A stretch of 64,000 nt of DNA, from contig OZ023205.1 of the NCBI GenBank assembly GCA_963995525.1, positions 48,594,408-48,658,407 on the forward strand, written 5' to 3'. This document shows positions 1 to 12,669 of the stretch, piece by piece; position 1 is the stretch's first letter; each line of letters begins with the position of its first letter. The DNA comes from Escarpia spicata. Its lineage: Eukaryota; Annelida; Polychaeta; Sabellida; Siboglinidae. The notes beneath the pieces were generated by a model. It did not search any database and was not told where the DNA came from. It worked only from the letters and a program-made list of their open reading frames with translations. The position numbers and the translations under genes were made by a program.

Positions 1-2880
1 TGTAAAACTGACACGTAGGAGTGTACATACACTCCCTTGAATTTTAGGCGATAATATCATATTACAAAAATTCATGTTTTACGTTTGGTTTACTGCGGAA
101 ACTTTGTGCAACGTCTGATGTAAACAACCGTAATATAAAAATTTATCGGATGAAATTGTAAGCAATTATTCACCCTAATCACCACAGGAAAGTTAACGAA
201 CAGCCTGTGGAGTTTATACAGTGTATGCGTTGCGATTTGTCGCACGGTGATGATTTTGAACACGTTGAGGCAGAAACCGAGTGCTTCCGTTTGGAAGTGA
301 TTATCACCTTATCATATGAATATTGTATTTGTAAGTATTTCACTAAAAACAATTTATTTGACGCTTAGTTTGCATGCCATTGATGAAATAAGTGGTTCTG
401 ATTAATAATATTGATACGTTGCTGAAGGTTTTCAAAAAATGTTGGTGAAAACTGCATATTATGCTTGCGTAAGGCAGAAACCGAATGGTCCAGTATACAC
501 CGCATTTGTGTGCAACGCCTGAACAACATATTATCGCTCACGCTGCCATACATTGAGTTTCAAATCACCAACACTATTTATACAGACGGACTTATATCAC
601 AATAGAACATTTTTCAGAGAATGCATACGCTTCATGTTTTGTTGTTGGGCTTTATAAATCCACGTATTTTGTTAGATATTTTGTATTATTTTAAACGAAC
701 ATCACCATCAATCGTTGAGGACTTATTTAAATCATGTTGACGACTAAATTGCCATACAATGACAATAAATATTTCTATCGATTGTACATTTAACATGGCA
801 CATTATACGAGTATAAAATAACAAACAATTAAGTAAGGATGTTAAGGATAAACGAGTGATTTTAATCTGAAAAGTTACTGTAACACTCACTACTTCGAAA
901 GCAATATGGCGAAAAGGACTGTGTCGCATGTGATTGTTTCCGCCGCACAAACTAGTCCGTTGTTAATCCGACAGATGGCACAACAAGTATATGGTTTTGG
1001 TCGCTCGAGCTTACCACTGTCATTCCCTTGTCTCAATAGTCTCACAAAACTCACACACGCACATCTTGCAACGGGGTGGTTTCATAACTTCTCAAAGTCC
1101 ATAAAAATGTGTAGTGTTTCAAATTATTTAAAACCACCACCCACTTCCACAAAAACGTGGTGTGGTACTTAGCACTTACCCGCCATACTCTGTAAATTAC
1201 TCCAAAAATATATAAGTAAATATGACACATAATTTAATATTAATAACTGCGACATCTGCAAACAGAATATGCCAGCTGAAGCAGAAATGTATGGTATGCC
1301 TTCGTAATCATTATCATGATCAACTGTGTTAACTAAAACTACGTAATATAATATTACATTATACTGAATCTCACTCGGTAATACCACCACTATGCATAAA
1401 CAAATTATTTATATAATTATATATGTGTGTGTATATATGTATGTGTATATATATACACATGTATGTATGTATGTGTGTATGTATGTATAAATATTACCAA
1501 CCGACATATTATAAAAACACTCGCTATTGGAGTTTCTCACAATCCAGTCTGTAAATGATAAATCTGTAACTAATGTATTATTTTTCATATCTAGATTTTA
1601 AATGTAAATTTAACTTTATTTTTATTTCTATCTTATTTACTCTTCTGTAATTATTATATCTCAGTAATGATAATTATTTTGATTTACAATTATATTAACA
1701 TTTATTCATATATAAAAAGTAGTCTCACTATGTGTAGTAGTAGTAGTACTAGTAGTAGTTTTGTTAGTACTACTGCACTGTTACATCTGTTGACACAAAT
1801 TGGAACTCATAATTTGTGTATGTATACACTCTAGTCAAACAGCACCAATAATGACTACTGCTCCATATGCAGTCATCTAGGGAGGCTTGCACGATAGCGA
1901 TCTCTCAGGTCTTAGTGAAGGACTCCCTGGATGATAAAGTCCATGTAAAACTGTCATTTAACTCAGTGTGTATATATGCTGATCTAAACAAATAAACTTC
2001 ACTTCACTTCTGATATCTACACGAGCACTGATGTGCATTAATACCTGTTCAACTCAATAGGTGGTGCCATGACTGCCATCATATCTATTTGTTTTGCCCG
2101 CGATGCGTGGTGACGACCAACCAGCCATCCACCCAACAATAATGCAAGTAAATTTCTAAGAATAGTTCTACAGAAAAAAGAAAGGCACGCTAAAATAAAT
2201 GTATAAGGAACAGTTGACTATTCAGGATCCTTAGGGCTTACACCGCGTTGTGTGACTGATTTTTAGGGATTCGTTTTTTACCTGCGCATGCAGGTTCCCA
2301 TAAACCTCCAACTGCATCTCCGTTGATACCTCCAACTGCACCCGCACTGAAGTTCCAAAACGCCTCCCCCAGCCCTGACACCTCGAGCAGAACTTTTTTC
2401 CTTATTTTGTCTCATCGGAGGTGGGAGTTCATATACACCCTAGGTTGCGGACCTACTATTATGGAATTTGAACCTACAACTTAAACGTTATCCCTTACAA
2501 TTCCGTTTTATTTTATTGAGTGAATTGTATTGATGTAATCTAAATTTATATTTGGTCCGTTCTGAAAATAAATGTGCTCTTATTTTTTTACTCAGGCCGG
2601 TAACCAGTTTTCGTTGAGGGGGCTTCGTTTTTGACATTTTGATTGTACACTGTTATTACGATACGATAGTTATTACGTATTGAGATAATGTCATTTCGGT
2701 TTTATTGTCTACATAATGCTTGGCAAACATGAAAATATTGTCGAAGAATCACTATTATATTATACACATTTCTATAAACAATATTATAAATTATCTTCGA
2801 TGAAGAACATTCATATTTAAGTTCATACACAGTATTTTCGTCTTCTTCAAAGTTCCACTTATAAATGAGAGAAGCCGTTA
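1..2880. other. No gene seen; AT-rich intergenic DNA
   Basis: I see no supported exon or RNA gene here. Short open frames lack codon bias and recognisable motifs. Visible items are a TATG/TGTA-type simple repeat near 1420-1490, a short TAG/TAC triplet run near 1733-1770, and a stretch ending near 2008 in AATAAA followed by repeated TTCAC, which looks like the 3' tail of an old retroposon. Confidence 0.6.
1415..1492. repeat. TATG/TGTA-type microsatellite
   Basis: An imperfect simple repeat of TA, TG, TATG and TGTA units, seen directly. Confidence 0.8.
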
Positions 2881-2897
2881 AGTATTCATATAGCTGC

Positions 2898-3172
2898 TGA
2901 GAGAGGGGGGTGGTGAGAGAAAGTGAGAAAGAGAGTGAGGGAGAGGTAGACGGAGGGAGGGAGAGGGATAAGGAGATGGAGAGGGTGAGAGAAAGAGAGA
3001 GACGGGGGAGAGGGATAAGGAGAGGGAGAGGGAGGTGAGAGGGATATGGAGAGATAGAGTGAGGGACATATAGAGAGAGGGAGAGGGTGATGGAGGGGGT
3101 GAGGGAGAGTGAGAGATATAGAGAAAGGGAGAGGCACAGGGAGAGGGAGAAGGGGAAAGGGAGACAGACAGA
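2898..3172. repeat. Polypurine GAGAGGGA-type tract
   Basis: About 275 bases are almost all purine on the + strand (GAGAGG, GAGAAA, GGGAGA variants), hence pyrimidine-rich on the other strand. The three overlapping minus-strand open frames made of Leu, Ser and Pro are a by-product of this composition and not genes. Mirror-symmetric purine runs like this can form triplex DNA in vitro; any function here is unknown. Confidence 0.9.
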
Positions 3173-3975
3173 CAAACGTAATAAAAAGAGATCAGTGGCG
3201 GAATTTCGTGGAATCAGCCATTTTCTGAGATGACATACTAAAAGGCGACCGGACTTACTGCTGGCGTAAAGCCGGTGAGTAAGTCGGCTAATACAATTGT
3301 CAAATTGCATTGTAAGTCAACGTGGTAACTTAAATGTACTTTCCATAATAACTTACAATATCATTTACGAATAAACTTTACTGGTTCAGACTCGTGACTG
3401 CACGGGAATGACGTCACATACGCCCCTAGGAAACGCAAGCCAAACGTTAACCGAAGGAACAAATCACGAATTGGGTTGACGGTCAGACTATTGCTCAAAC
3501 AACGAGCAAACCAACTTGTTACCATAAACTGTAAAGGATAAGTACAGTAGTTTAAGGGTCTAATTATCTAGTCAATCTACACATTCGCCGTTTCCGTACG
3601 TTTTGTGCAGATGTCCAATATCATTAAAAAAAACCTCTGACGGATGTTCAGCAGACACAGGTTCTAAGATGGTTGAAATGATTAGAGACCGTGGTCATTT
3701 TGGCAAGTTCAACAGGTGTGTTTGTTATACTAGTGCTGAGGATGCGCCTGACGTAAGTCATCGGAACTGTACATCATGTAGGGCCAATTCCCAGGTGGAG
3801 TAGGGCCAAGCTTCGTGTAGCGTATGTAGGGCATGTGTCTAAGTAGTAGTGTAGTTCTAGCTCCGAGACACCCTTATTTCCCATGAAATTGCGTTTACGA
3901 GCGTAGTTTGATTGTGAAAGTCGATGACCGGGACCAACATATTACATATCAGGCACTATCCAGTAAGTAACCATC
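3173..3975. other. No gene seen
   Basis: Ordinary unique-looking sequence between the polypurine tract and a LINE 3' end. I see no supported exon, RNA gene or repeat in it. Confidence 0.5.
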
Positions 3976-3979
3976 TTAT

Positions 3980-4345
3980 TTGCATTCATTGCTTACTCCT
4001 GTAAGAAAACCTATCCAGCTTCGATCATCTAGTTCTGACCTACTTTTTGTTCCTAGAGTCAACACTAACATTGGAACTAGGGCTTTTTCTGTTGCTGCAC
4101 TCTGGAATATGCTCCCTCTTAGTGTTAGATCAGTTGAAAATATTAAAAAATTCCGTCGTCATTTAAAAACTTATCTTTACAACCTTGCTTATCCACCGTA
4201 GCTCCCTAGCGCCTTGACCCATCTGTTGACAACTGGAATACTACTTATGGATTTTGAGATTGACCAATCCTTTTGTTTTGATGCGCCTCTGAGCTTGGTT
4301 TCCAAGTATTTGATTAGGCGCAATAGAAGTTATCTTCTTCTTAAT
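3980..4345 (+). mobile_element. LINE 3' end fragment (L2/CR1-like RT C-terminus and 3' UTR)
   Basis: Positions 3980-4201 encode the typical last ~70 residues of an L2/CR1-type LINE open frame: a basic segment, VPRVNT, GTRAFSVAALWNMLP and FRRHLKTYLY. The following 3' UTR contains GATGCGCCTCTGAG and a later AGGCGCAATAGAAG. The same UTR recurs at 44275-44441, where it ends in a (TTA)n tail, so these are two 5'-truncated copies of one family. No endonuclease or catalytic RT part is present. Confidence 0.75.
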
Positions 4346-4346
4346 A

Positions 4347-6250
4347 TTAGTATTTCAAACAATCACCCAGCCTTGTCCACTCAGAGGAACTGAACAATTC
4401 AGACCATGCAATACAACAGCCCCGCCCTCTCTGGGAATTGAAACTGTTCAGCCCAAGCAATCTCACAGAATCGCCCTGTCTGGGGAATTGAAACGATTCA
4501 GCCAGAGCAACACCGCAGCCTCTCCCTCTCTGGGGAACTGAAACAATTAAACTCAAGCAATCACACAATCTCACCCTCACTGGGGAACTTAGACAAATCA
4601 GCCCAAGCAATCCCACAGCCTCACCCTGTCCTTGAAACTTTAGTAATTCAGCCTGACCCTCGCCCTCTCTGGGAAACTGAAACAATTAAGCCCAAGCAAC
4701 ACCTCAGCCTCACCCTCTCTGGGGAACTGAAGCTATTCAACCCAAGCAATCCCACGGGCTCGCCCTGTCTGGGGAGCTAAACACAATTCAGTCGAAGCAA
4801 TCCAACATCCTCGTCCTCTCTGTGGGGAACTGAAACATTTAAATCCGAGCACTCCCACTGCATCGCCCTCTGGGGAATTGAAACAATTCAGCCCAAGCAA
4901 TACCACAGCCTTGCCCTCACTTGGGAACTGAAACAATTCAGCCCAAGCATTCCCACAGCCTTGCTCTCACTTGGGAACTGAAACAATTCAGCCCAAGCAA
5001 TACCACAGCCTTGCCCTCACTTGGGAACTGAAACAATTCAGCCCAAGCAATACCACAGCCTTGCCCTCACTTGGGAACTGAAACAATTCAGCCCAAGCAT
5101 TCCCACAGCCTTGCCCTCACTTGGGAACTGAAACAATTCAGCCCAAGCAATACCACAGCCTTGCCCTCACTTGGGAACTGAAACAATTCAGCCCAAGCAA
5201 TACCACAGCCTTGCCCTCACTTGGGAACTGAAACAATTCAGCCCAAGCAATACCACAGCCTTGCCCTCACTTGGGAACTGAAACAATTCAGCCCAAGCAT
5301 TCCCACAGCCTTGCCCTCACTTGGGAACTGAAACAATTCAGCCCAAGCAATACCACAGCCTTGCCCTCACTTGGGAACTGAAACAATTCAGCCCAAGCAA
5401 TACCACAGCCTTGCCCTCACTTGGGAACTGAAACAATTCAGCCCAAGCAATACCACAGCCTTGCCCTCACTTGGGAACTGAAACAATTCAGCCCAAGCAA
5501 TACCACAGCTTTGCCCTCACTTGGGAATTGAAACAATTCAGCCCAAGCATTCCCACAGCCTTGCTCTCACTTGGGAACTGAAACAATTCAGCCCAAGCAA
5601 TACCACAGCCTTGCCCTCACTTGGGAACTGAAACAATTCAGCCCAAGCAATACCACAGCCTTGCCCTCACTTGGGAACTGAAACAATTCAGCCCAAGCAT
5701 TCCCACAGCCTTGCCCTCACTTGGGAACTGAAACAATTCAGCCCAAGCAATACCACAGCCTTGCCCTCACTTGGGAACTGAAACAATTCAGCCCAAGCAA
5801 TACCACAGCCTTGCCCTCACTTGGGAACTGAAACAATTCAGCCCAAGCAATACCACAGCCTTGCCCTCACTTGGGAACTGAAACAATTCAGCCCAAGCAT
5901 TCCCACAGCCTTGCCCTCACTTGGGAACTGAAACAATTCAGCCCAAGCAATACCACAGCCTTGCCCTCACTTGGGAACTGAAACAATTCAGCCCAAGCAA
6001 TACCACAGCCTTGCCCTCACTTGGGAACTGAAACAATTCAGCCCAAGCAATACCACAGCCTTGCCCTCACTTGGGAACTGAAACAATTCAGCCCAAGCAA
6101 TACCACAGCTTTGCCCTCACTTGGGAATTGAAACAATTCAGCCCAAGCATTCCCACAGCCGCTTCTCCATCTGTTGGGAACTGGAACAATTCAACCCAAA
6201 CAATCATACACCTTCGCCCTCTCTTGGGAACTGGAACAATTCAGCCAGTT
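4347..6250. repeat. 50-bp minisatellite array with 600-bp higher-order repeat
   Basis: The unit is 50 bp, with core GAACTGAAACAATTCAGCCC followed by AAGCA(A/T)(T/A)(A/C)CCACAGCC and TTGCCCTCACTTGG. About 36 units are present. Units near both edges (4347-4900 and after 6160) are diverged, while the centre is almost uniform. Variant units (CATTCCC instead of CAATACC; GGGAATTG instead of GGGAACTG; CACAGCT) recur exactly 600 bp apart, for example near 5098 and 5698 or 5298 and 5898. The centre is therefore a duplicated block of 12 units. Open frames inside are artefacts. Confidence 0.95.
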
Positions 6251-6894
6251 TTGAGGTAGATTTCAACAGTTTTCCAACGAAAAACCAACAATAATTATAG
6301 TATTGTTTTTATTATTTTACAGCTTATATTTAGCATATAAACAACGATTCAATTCATACAACGAATATAATAAATATGATAAACATAGGCCCTATGTATC
6401 TTTTTCCAACGAATGTAATTTTACGAGGATGTACATGCCGAAGCGTGACAGGGGGTGGGGAGGTCTCAAAAAGTTTTCATATAGCGTAATGTAGGCCCCT
6501 ACTTTACGGATGGCCCCAAACAAGTGGATCGAATTTAACTAATACTAATGGGCACTGAAAAGTGTGTCAGTACAGAACTACGTGTCTCTATTTCAAGCAT
6601 GTCTTAATAATAGTGGACACTTCAAATTGATAATTTATGTACTCCAACTAGAAATACAAATTATGTTATCTCAGTTTCTTTTCGATAGTCCACAGCATTA
6701 GTGACACATATATACGACACAGCGTACACCGCGCGACATTGGAGTGTATTTATTATTATATCAAAACTGTATATTAATTCTTGCTTGCGTCATTGACAGA
6801 CATTTCTTGCATTTGTCACTGCTAAAAGCAAAATAAAATACGACATTTGCATTATGTGAGATATGTGCGTCCGAATGTGTTATTAACTCTATTA

Positions 6895-7235
6895 CATTGC
6901 ATCATTGGTGAGCGCAGACTTGATTGGACTCGCAAGCATGTTAAATTGTGGATGCTTTACCCATGTATTCATACAATGACTATGTTGTGTCTAAATGAAC
7001 AGTTGATGATACTTACATGAACATTGATGAGTGCAGACTTGATTGATGCAGACTCGCGTGTATGTTAAATTGTGGTGCTTCACCCATGTGCTCATACAAG
7101 GACTATGTTGTGTCTAAAAACTCTAAATGAACAGCTGATGATACTTACATGAAGATTGATGACTACAGACATGATTGATGCAGACACGCAAGTGTGTTGA
7201 CTTGTGGATGTTCCATCCTAATCCATATGTTCATG
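6895..7235. repeat. Three diverged tandem copies of a ~120-bp unit
   Basis: Segments beginning CATTGGTGAGCGCAGACTTG, CATTGATGAGTGCAGACTTG and GATTGATGACTACAGACATG follow one another. Each continues with a shared run: TTAAATTGTGG, CACCCATGT, GACTATGTTGTGTCTAAA, ATGAACAG and TGATGATACTTACATGAA. The third copy is incomplete. No coding potential. Confidence 0.8.
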
Positions 7236-9857
7236 TTTGCCATGTTCGTATGAGCATGACATGTTGTCTGGTGCTATTCTCATAATTGAACGTTTGCATG
7301 TTGACCATGCCATTTTAGCATTAGAGCGTGACATCAGGAGTGTTGCTGCTGCGGTGAAGTAGAGTGTGTTACGTAGTGTTTAGTGTTGGCTGGAACGTTT
7401 TGTGATTCAGTTATGTTGCATTCAGGTTTTGGCAAGTTTATTTTATTTATATCACTACGAAACTCTGATGCTGATCCATAGACGTAATGAGTTGGTTACT
7501 TGAATAAGTTAGTGCGTTTTGATTGAGTACATGTTGCTTGTAAAACGGAGGGGATGTAAAAATATAACTTAATGACATCTACCCAGAAAGTAGAATAATA
7601 GGCCGTTCCCTTGTCGCGGCAGCCACGTTTAATGAAGTTTGGTTTAGCCAAAGCAATTTGGTTTAGCAGAACTAGCGTCTTTATTCTGCCTGTATATTCT
7701 AAAGCCCGTATGCCCGAGTAAATATCGTAACAATATTTACTGTGATATTATAACTGTTTTAGATACTGTACTCTTGTTTAGTTTGACGGAAAATGAAATA
7801 TTCGGAAAAAGTTGACAATAATTATGCTATTTATGAATTATGGGATATCATTATATAAACCCGCTAACACATCTGTTTTATTATTGTGTCTGACTTGAAT
7901 CAGTATGTTCTAATGCACGGCATCAACTGAAAAAAATTGCTCTTATTTAATGGCTTAGCACAATACTAAATTAATTGGTTACCGTGGTTCAGAGTAACCA
8001 ATAATTTTCGACACAGTGGTCAGTGAGAATCACAAGTGTGCCTGTCGTATGAACGACGAATAGTGGCCCCTCATTGCGGGGTCTGGGTAATCACACTACA
8101 GGTAGGTGCTGCGCGGGGTCATATCAGGTTCATCTGAGTTCAATTATATTCAAGCGCTTTGTGTTAGCTGGTCCTCGGCCTTTCGTTTATTTCCGTGACA
8201 GAAAGGCCGGTAACAGAGGTAGGTTTATTAATAACTAGATCTGAAGAAATATTCACTAGGTTGGTTCGACAATGTATCGATAACGTGGATGGAACCTTAC
8301 AGGATTGGCGCATCCTCACAAGCCAGTGGTAATTGCGCTGTGCTATACACTACTGGCTGACCAGCTGCAGCGACCCCTGGCGCGCGAGGATGGCTTGGCG
8401 TAGACCCCTACAGATAACGCTGTTGACAATGTTGAAAATAGTCCCCCCATAACGGGTAGACTGTTATTTTAGGACATGATCTCCAACCATCGTGATGAAC
8501 GACACTACACGAATTTTTTTCATGGGGATTATAGACGCTGTTTCATTTAACTATTACTTCAAAATCAAAACTGTATTCAACCTAACCCTAATCATAACCA
8601 CTGACCTAACCCCAAACCAAACTCTTTAGCACATCAGACCAACCATAAAGGGGTATTTGTAGGTGAGGCGACTCTAAAAATTCCCTGTAGTGCTATGCCA
8701 TATTCCCCCGTCCCATATATTGGCGTAATGACCGTATGGTTTTTGCCAATTATTATATAGACATATATAGACAGAGGGGTAGCAGGAAGCTCTCCGAAAA
8801 TTGATGTCATTTGTGAAAGTCAAAGCGCCATCTGGCGAATAGAAGTACGAAGTTTAAAGCGACGTCGTCCGTTCCGTTACCTTGAATTACCCTTTCGGGT
8901 GGTAATTATTAGCACGGAGTTCGTTGAATCAGGTCTTGGTTGTGTGGGAATCAGGTGAACACGCAGGACGTCAAATGACAAATATTGCAATTAGCTCCAT
9001 GTGCTAATACAATACTGCCACTGCTAATAACTGATGTTTAACCTTCGATTTATGGCCCATAGACTGGGGTTGGGTGGGGTTACGGTAAGGGCATAGAAAT
9101 CCTCCCGCCAAGGGAAACAAGTTCCGCTCGAAGTATAAATAGGGTTTGCAGGAAAAAAAGTGCATTATATTTTAGAGAAATGATTTTTTACAATGTTCAC
9201 TTGCTCTGACATAAGTGCATTTGAGTAGTCAGATTTCTAGATGTGATTGTAGCAGCTGTTGACAGTAAAATGGTGTCTTTTTAGCTGATTTTACTAAGCG
9301 GAAGGGTATCTGGCAGCAATTTGGCTAGTTGACACTTTAGCCGGATTACTGCCTGCATGCAATTGTAAATATTGACGGGTGTCATACATACAGGCATTTT
9401 GCAAGAGCTAGAGATATTAGATTTTGACTAAAATCGACCAGCATGTCAATGAGATGATAATAACAGCAGGTGGGAAGTTTAAGAAACTTTATAGGTCACG
9501 TTTTCTTATAATCACACACAACATTAACATGGAGTGCAAGTTGTGGTCTCAGGAGAATGCCGTTGAAGGTCACAGGGGGTGCAGTTGGAGGGTTTTGGGA
9601 AGCAATCGCAGGTAGAAAACACCTCACAAAAATCAGTCACGCTACCGTCCTGAATAAGTTTTTTTAATAATTTGAACATTTCACGAGCCAAACATTCAAA
9701 TCACGAACACTATTTCAGGCTTATTAAGTACTAGTTGGTGGCTAGTATTTATACAACATACACTTCCTAATATTAAGATAATTATGATTATACTAAAAAA
9801 GAAACATAACACATAAATTTAGTTTCGTGTCAGTATAATCAAAGACGTATTAAGAAT

Positions 9858-9864
9858 ATACATA

Positions 9865-9925
<61 letters not shown>
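9858..9925. repeat. (TA)n microsatellite
   Basis: An almost pure TA dinucleotide run, seen directly. Confidence 0.95.
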
Positions 9926-9928
<3 letters not shown>

Positions 9929-10626
9929 CATGTCTTTGGTATGAGTTCTTTCCTTATCGCAGGATTATTGGTCGTTTGGTTTAAACAAACAACGTTTAAA
10001 TAAGGCTATCGATAAACATGCTATTTCCACTTCTAGACCTATCGACCATACACAAAATGAATGACAACAATGAATATGCACTTTATTATTATTAATATGT
10101 TTACGATAACACACAGGTCTACCTCTGGGGTAATATTTATAAAACAAAACATTAATTTGAAAATCCACTGAATATTTGGATATTTCTTATTAATCTATGA
10201 AATTTCACATAAAGTCCTCCATTTGGGTTAATAATAACATACCCTATATATATATATATATTATGTATATAATTTTTGGCTAGAGCAAAACTCGAAATTA
10301 ACTTTTGTATAGTTCATAGGCTAAACACCACTGCATTTTTAACCCGCTGTCGATGGTTATGCATTATGTTTATTTATAGACGTATTCGCATGAAATCCGT
10401 CAGTCTATATTGATGGATATCACTAGCTGCCCGTGTTGTGTAAACACGCGCCTATATTCGGACAACATTATCAAGCGGTCAACGTCGAGATTGCATTTAT
10501 CAGGTCACGGCTACGAGGCGACAACGTCCTGCACGGAATGGAGATAAGGACTCAGCGGGCGTTATAAAGAACATCGCTTGTCGACCTCTGCCATTAGTCC
10601 TCGGTTTATCTGAGCACGGTCGTGTC

Positions 10627-12084
10627 ATGGGAAGTATTCTGAACGAAGACGATGACCGTCGCCCGCTGCTTGCGTGTGCCGATGAGGAGAAGCCGTACGG
10701 GTCAGTGCCGGCCCGCGGTGACGACCCCAAGGTGGCGGTCTACGCGCGCCGATGGTACTACCTCACAGTTTTCTGTGTAGTCTGCTACACCTATGGTCTG
10801 CACGCGAGTATCTTCAGTCCCTTGGCGCACTCCTTCGAGCAGGCGTACGGCTGGACAAACGCCGACATGGCGACCGTTCTCAACTGGCCTAACCTCGTCT
10901 ACCTGTGCACGTTCCTGCCGTTCGCGTGGATCCTAGAGACTCGCGGCATGCGAGCCGCCTGTCTGCTCGGCGTCACCTTCCTCGTGCTCGGGTCTGGGTT
11001 GCGCTGCGTCTACATCTCGCCGGCAACGTGCTACTGGACCATGCAGTTCGGCCAGGCGCTGACCGGCCCGACGTCGTGTGTCGTGTTCGCCGCGCCGTCC
11101 TGCATGTCGGCCACGTGGTTTCCGGCACACCAGCGCACGACGGCGACAGCGGCGGCGCCAATCGCCATGGCGCTAGGCGGCGCGACATCGTTCCTGCTCG
11201 GCCCACTTCTGGTACCAGTATACGAGAACGCGACGTCCGGAAACGACACCACGCCGGGAGAGGGTGAGGAGGCAACGACGGGAAGTATCTACGACATCCG
11301 TCGCAGCATCTCGCTTCTCTTCTACATAAACTTCGCCATGGCGGCCCTCGCGTTCATCCTTGTCTTCATCCACTTCCCGGCCCGTCCCCCGCACCCACCG
11401 AGCCCATCCGCCGCCGTCGTCCGCACCGACTTCCGGCAAGCGCTCCCCGCGCTCATGCGCAACCGTCGCTTCCTGACGCTCGGCTTCATCTTCGCCCTCA
11501 CGAACGGCGTCGCCTTCAGCTTTATGAGCGTGCTCGATGTCGACCTGAAGGCGGCCAAGGTGCTCAACGACCAGGCGGTCACCGGCTCGCTCATCATCGC
11601 GGCCGTTTTCGGCACATGTATCTTCAGTCTGGTCGTCGCGACCGTCGCCGACCGTTACGCGCGCCACGTAAAGGCGATCCTCTTGAGCCTGTACGTCGGC
11701 GGCGCCGTCATGTTCCTCTGGTTCGCCCTCGTCGTGCAGGACCTCGTTGTGCCAAACGCCGTGTCGCTGTACGTGTCGTTCGTCGGCGGCACGATCCTCA
11801 TGAACGCCTCGCTGCCGATCTTCTATGAGCTCGCGTGCGACAGCTGCTACCCGACCCCGGAGACTCTTGCTAACGGGGTCCTCAACGCCATGAGTTGCAT
11901 CATGTCCATGGCTTTCCTCGGCATCCTAATGGCGCCCGGCGTCGGCACGGCTTGGATGAACTGGTGCATGGTCGGCGCATGTCTCATATGCGTGCCCATC
12001 CTCGTGCCCTACAGGCAGCGCTACGGGCGCCTTGTCGTGGATACGATAACAGTTGGTCCACCTGACGATGACGTATCTCCTTGA
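10627..12084 (+). CDS. SLC49A4: SLC49A4/DIRC2-like major facilitator transporter, single exon
   Basis: A 485-residue membrane protein of the major facilitator superfamily, closest in my recognition to SLC49A4 (DIRC2), a lysosomal transporter of the FLVCR-related SLC49 family. Family hallmarks: YARRWYYL at 39-46, QAYGWTNAD at 72-80, RGMRA then LGSGLRC at 106-127, a CMSATWFPAHQRTTATA block at 159-175, FPARPPHPPSP at 250-260, PIFYELACDSCYP at 397-409 and MNWCMVGACL at 444-453. About twelve hydrophobic segments are visible. The hydrophilic N-terminus has an acidic dileucine (D10, L14-L15), matching the lysosomal sorting motif reported for human DIRC2. N-glycosylation sequons at N201 and N206 lie in the loop after segment five. 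The ATG has G at +4. The frame is intronless and far richer in GC than its surroundings. The last ~12 codons resemble the tandem repeat just downstream. The substrate cannot be read from the sequence. Confidence 0.9.
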   Translation: MGSILNEDDDRRPLLACADEEKPYGSVPARGDDPKVAVYARRWYYLTVFCVVCYTYGLHASIFSPLAHSFEQAYGWTNADMATVLNWPNLVYLCTFLPFAWILETRGMRAACLLGVTFLVLGSGLRCVYISPATCYWTMQFGQALTGPTSCVVFAAPSCMSATWFPAHQRTTATAAAPIAMALGGATSFLLGPLLVPVYENATSGNDTTPGEGEEATTGSIYDIRRSISLLFYINFAMAALAFILVFIHFPARPPHPPSPSAAVVRTDFRQALPALMRNRRFLTLGFIFALTNGVAFSFMSVLDVDLKAAKVLNDQAVTGSLIIAAVFGTCIFSLVVATVADRYARHVKAILLSLYVGGAVMFLWFALVVQDLVVPNAVSLYVSFVGGTILMNASLPIFYELACDSCYPTPETLANGVLNAMSCIMSMAFLGILMAPGVGTAWMNWCMVGACLICVPILVPYRQRYGRLVVDTITVGPPDDDVSP

Positions 12085-12600
12085 ATACTAAGAGTGTCCC
12101 CATGGACACTTGGTCCGCCTGAGGACGACATATTAACGTGAACGCCACGGGCGTCTCGTCGTTGACACGCGGACACTTGGACGGTCTGAGGACGACATAT
12201 CAACGTGAACGCTACGGGCGTTTTGCTGTAGACACACGGACACTTGGTCCGTTTGATGACGACGTATCTACGTGAACGCTACGGGCTCGTCGCCATGGAC
12301 ACGCGGACACTTGGTGCGACAGAGAACAGCATATCAACGTGAACGCTATACAGGCCCCTCGCCATGGATACTCGGACACTTGCTTCGTCTTATGAAGACG
12401 ATACAACATGAATGCTACGCGGACACGCGGCCACTTGATCTGTCTGATGACTACATATCAACGTGAATGATAAGTGCGCCTCACCATGGACACGCGGACA
12501 CTCGCTTCGTCTAATGACGAGATATCCACATAAATGTCACAGACACCTCCCCATGGACGAGCGGACACTTGGCCCGTCTGAAGACGACAACTCGGTGTTA
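12048..12600. repeat. ~67-bp degenerate tandem repeat overlapping the end of the SLC49A4-like CDS
   Basis: About eight diverged units share CATGGACACGCGGACACTTGG, TCCGTCTGA, GACGACATATCAACGTGAA and CGCTACGGG. The last codons and stop of the transporter gene (TTGGTCCACCTGACGATGAC ... TTGAA at about 12053-12087) align to the same motif (TTGGTCCGCCTGAGGACGAC ... GTGAA at about 12111-12143). The first, coding unit is therefore part of the array. Short open frames downstream on either strand are not credible genes. Confidence 0.85.
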
Positions 12601-12669
12601 GCCGGACGTCATGTTACATACGTTAAACGGGTAAATGTAGTAATGTCGAACATGCAAGTTGTAAATTAG

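Larger units (their letters stand above)
6251..10500. other. No gene seen between the 50-bp array and the transporter
   Basis: More than 4 kb without a supported gene. It holds a three-copy ~120-bp tandem repeat (6895-7235), a (TA)n run (9858-9925) and a smaller (TA)n near 10246-10265. A short block at 8300-8400 can fold on itself (GCCAGTGGT against ACTACTGGC), but I cannot assign it. Confidence 0.5.

Noticed and set aside
2702..3310. 202-codon minus-strand Ser/Leu/Pro frame
   Set aside because: Driven by the polypurine tract; no domain or splice context.
4921..6160. Regular 50-bp units resembling a CRISPR array
   Set aside because: Units are directly joined with no unique spacers, the unit varies, no cas-like genes exist, and the setting is animal DNA. 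It is a minisatellite.
10905..11828. Arg/Ala-rich open frames on both strands inside the transporter gene
   Set aside because: Shadow frames caused by the high GC content of the SLC49A4-like CDS.
10627..12084. Horizontal transfer or bacterial contamination as the source of the GC-rich intronless gene
   Set aside because: The protein has animal SLC49-family motifs and a lysosomal dileucine, and its 3' end merges with a local repeat in contiguous AT-rich animal DNA.
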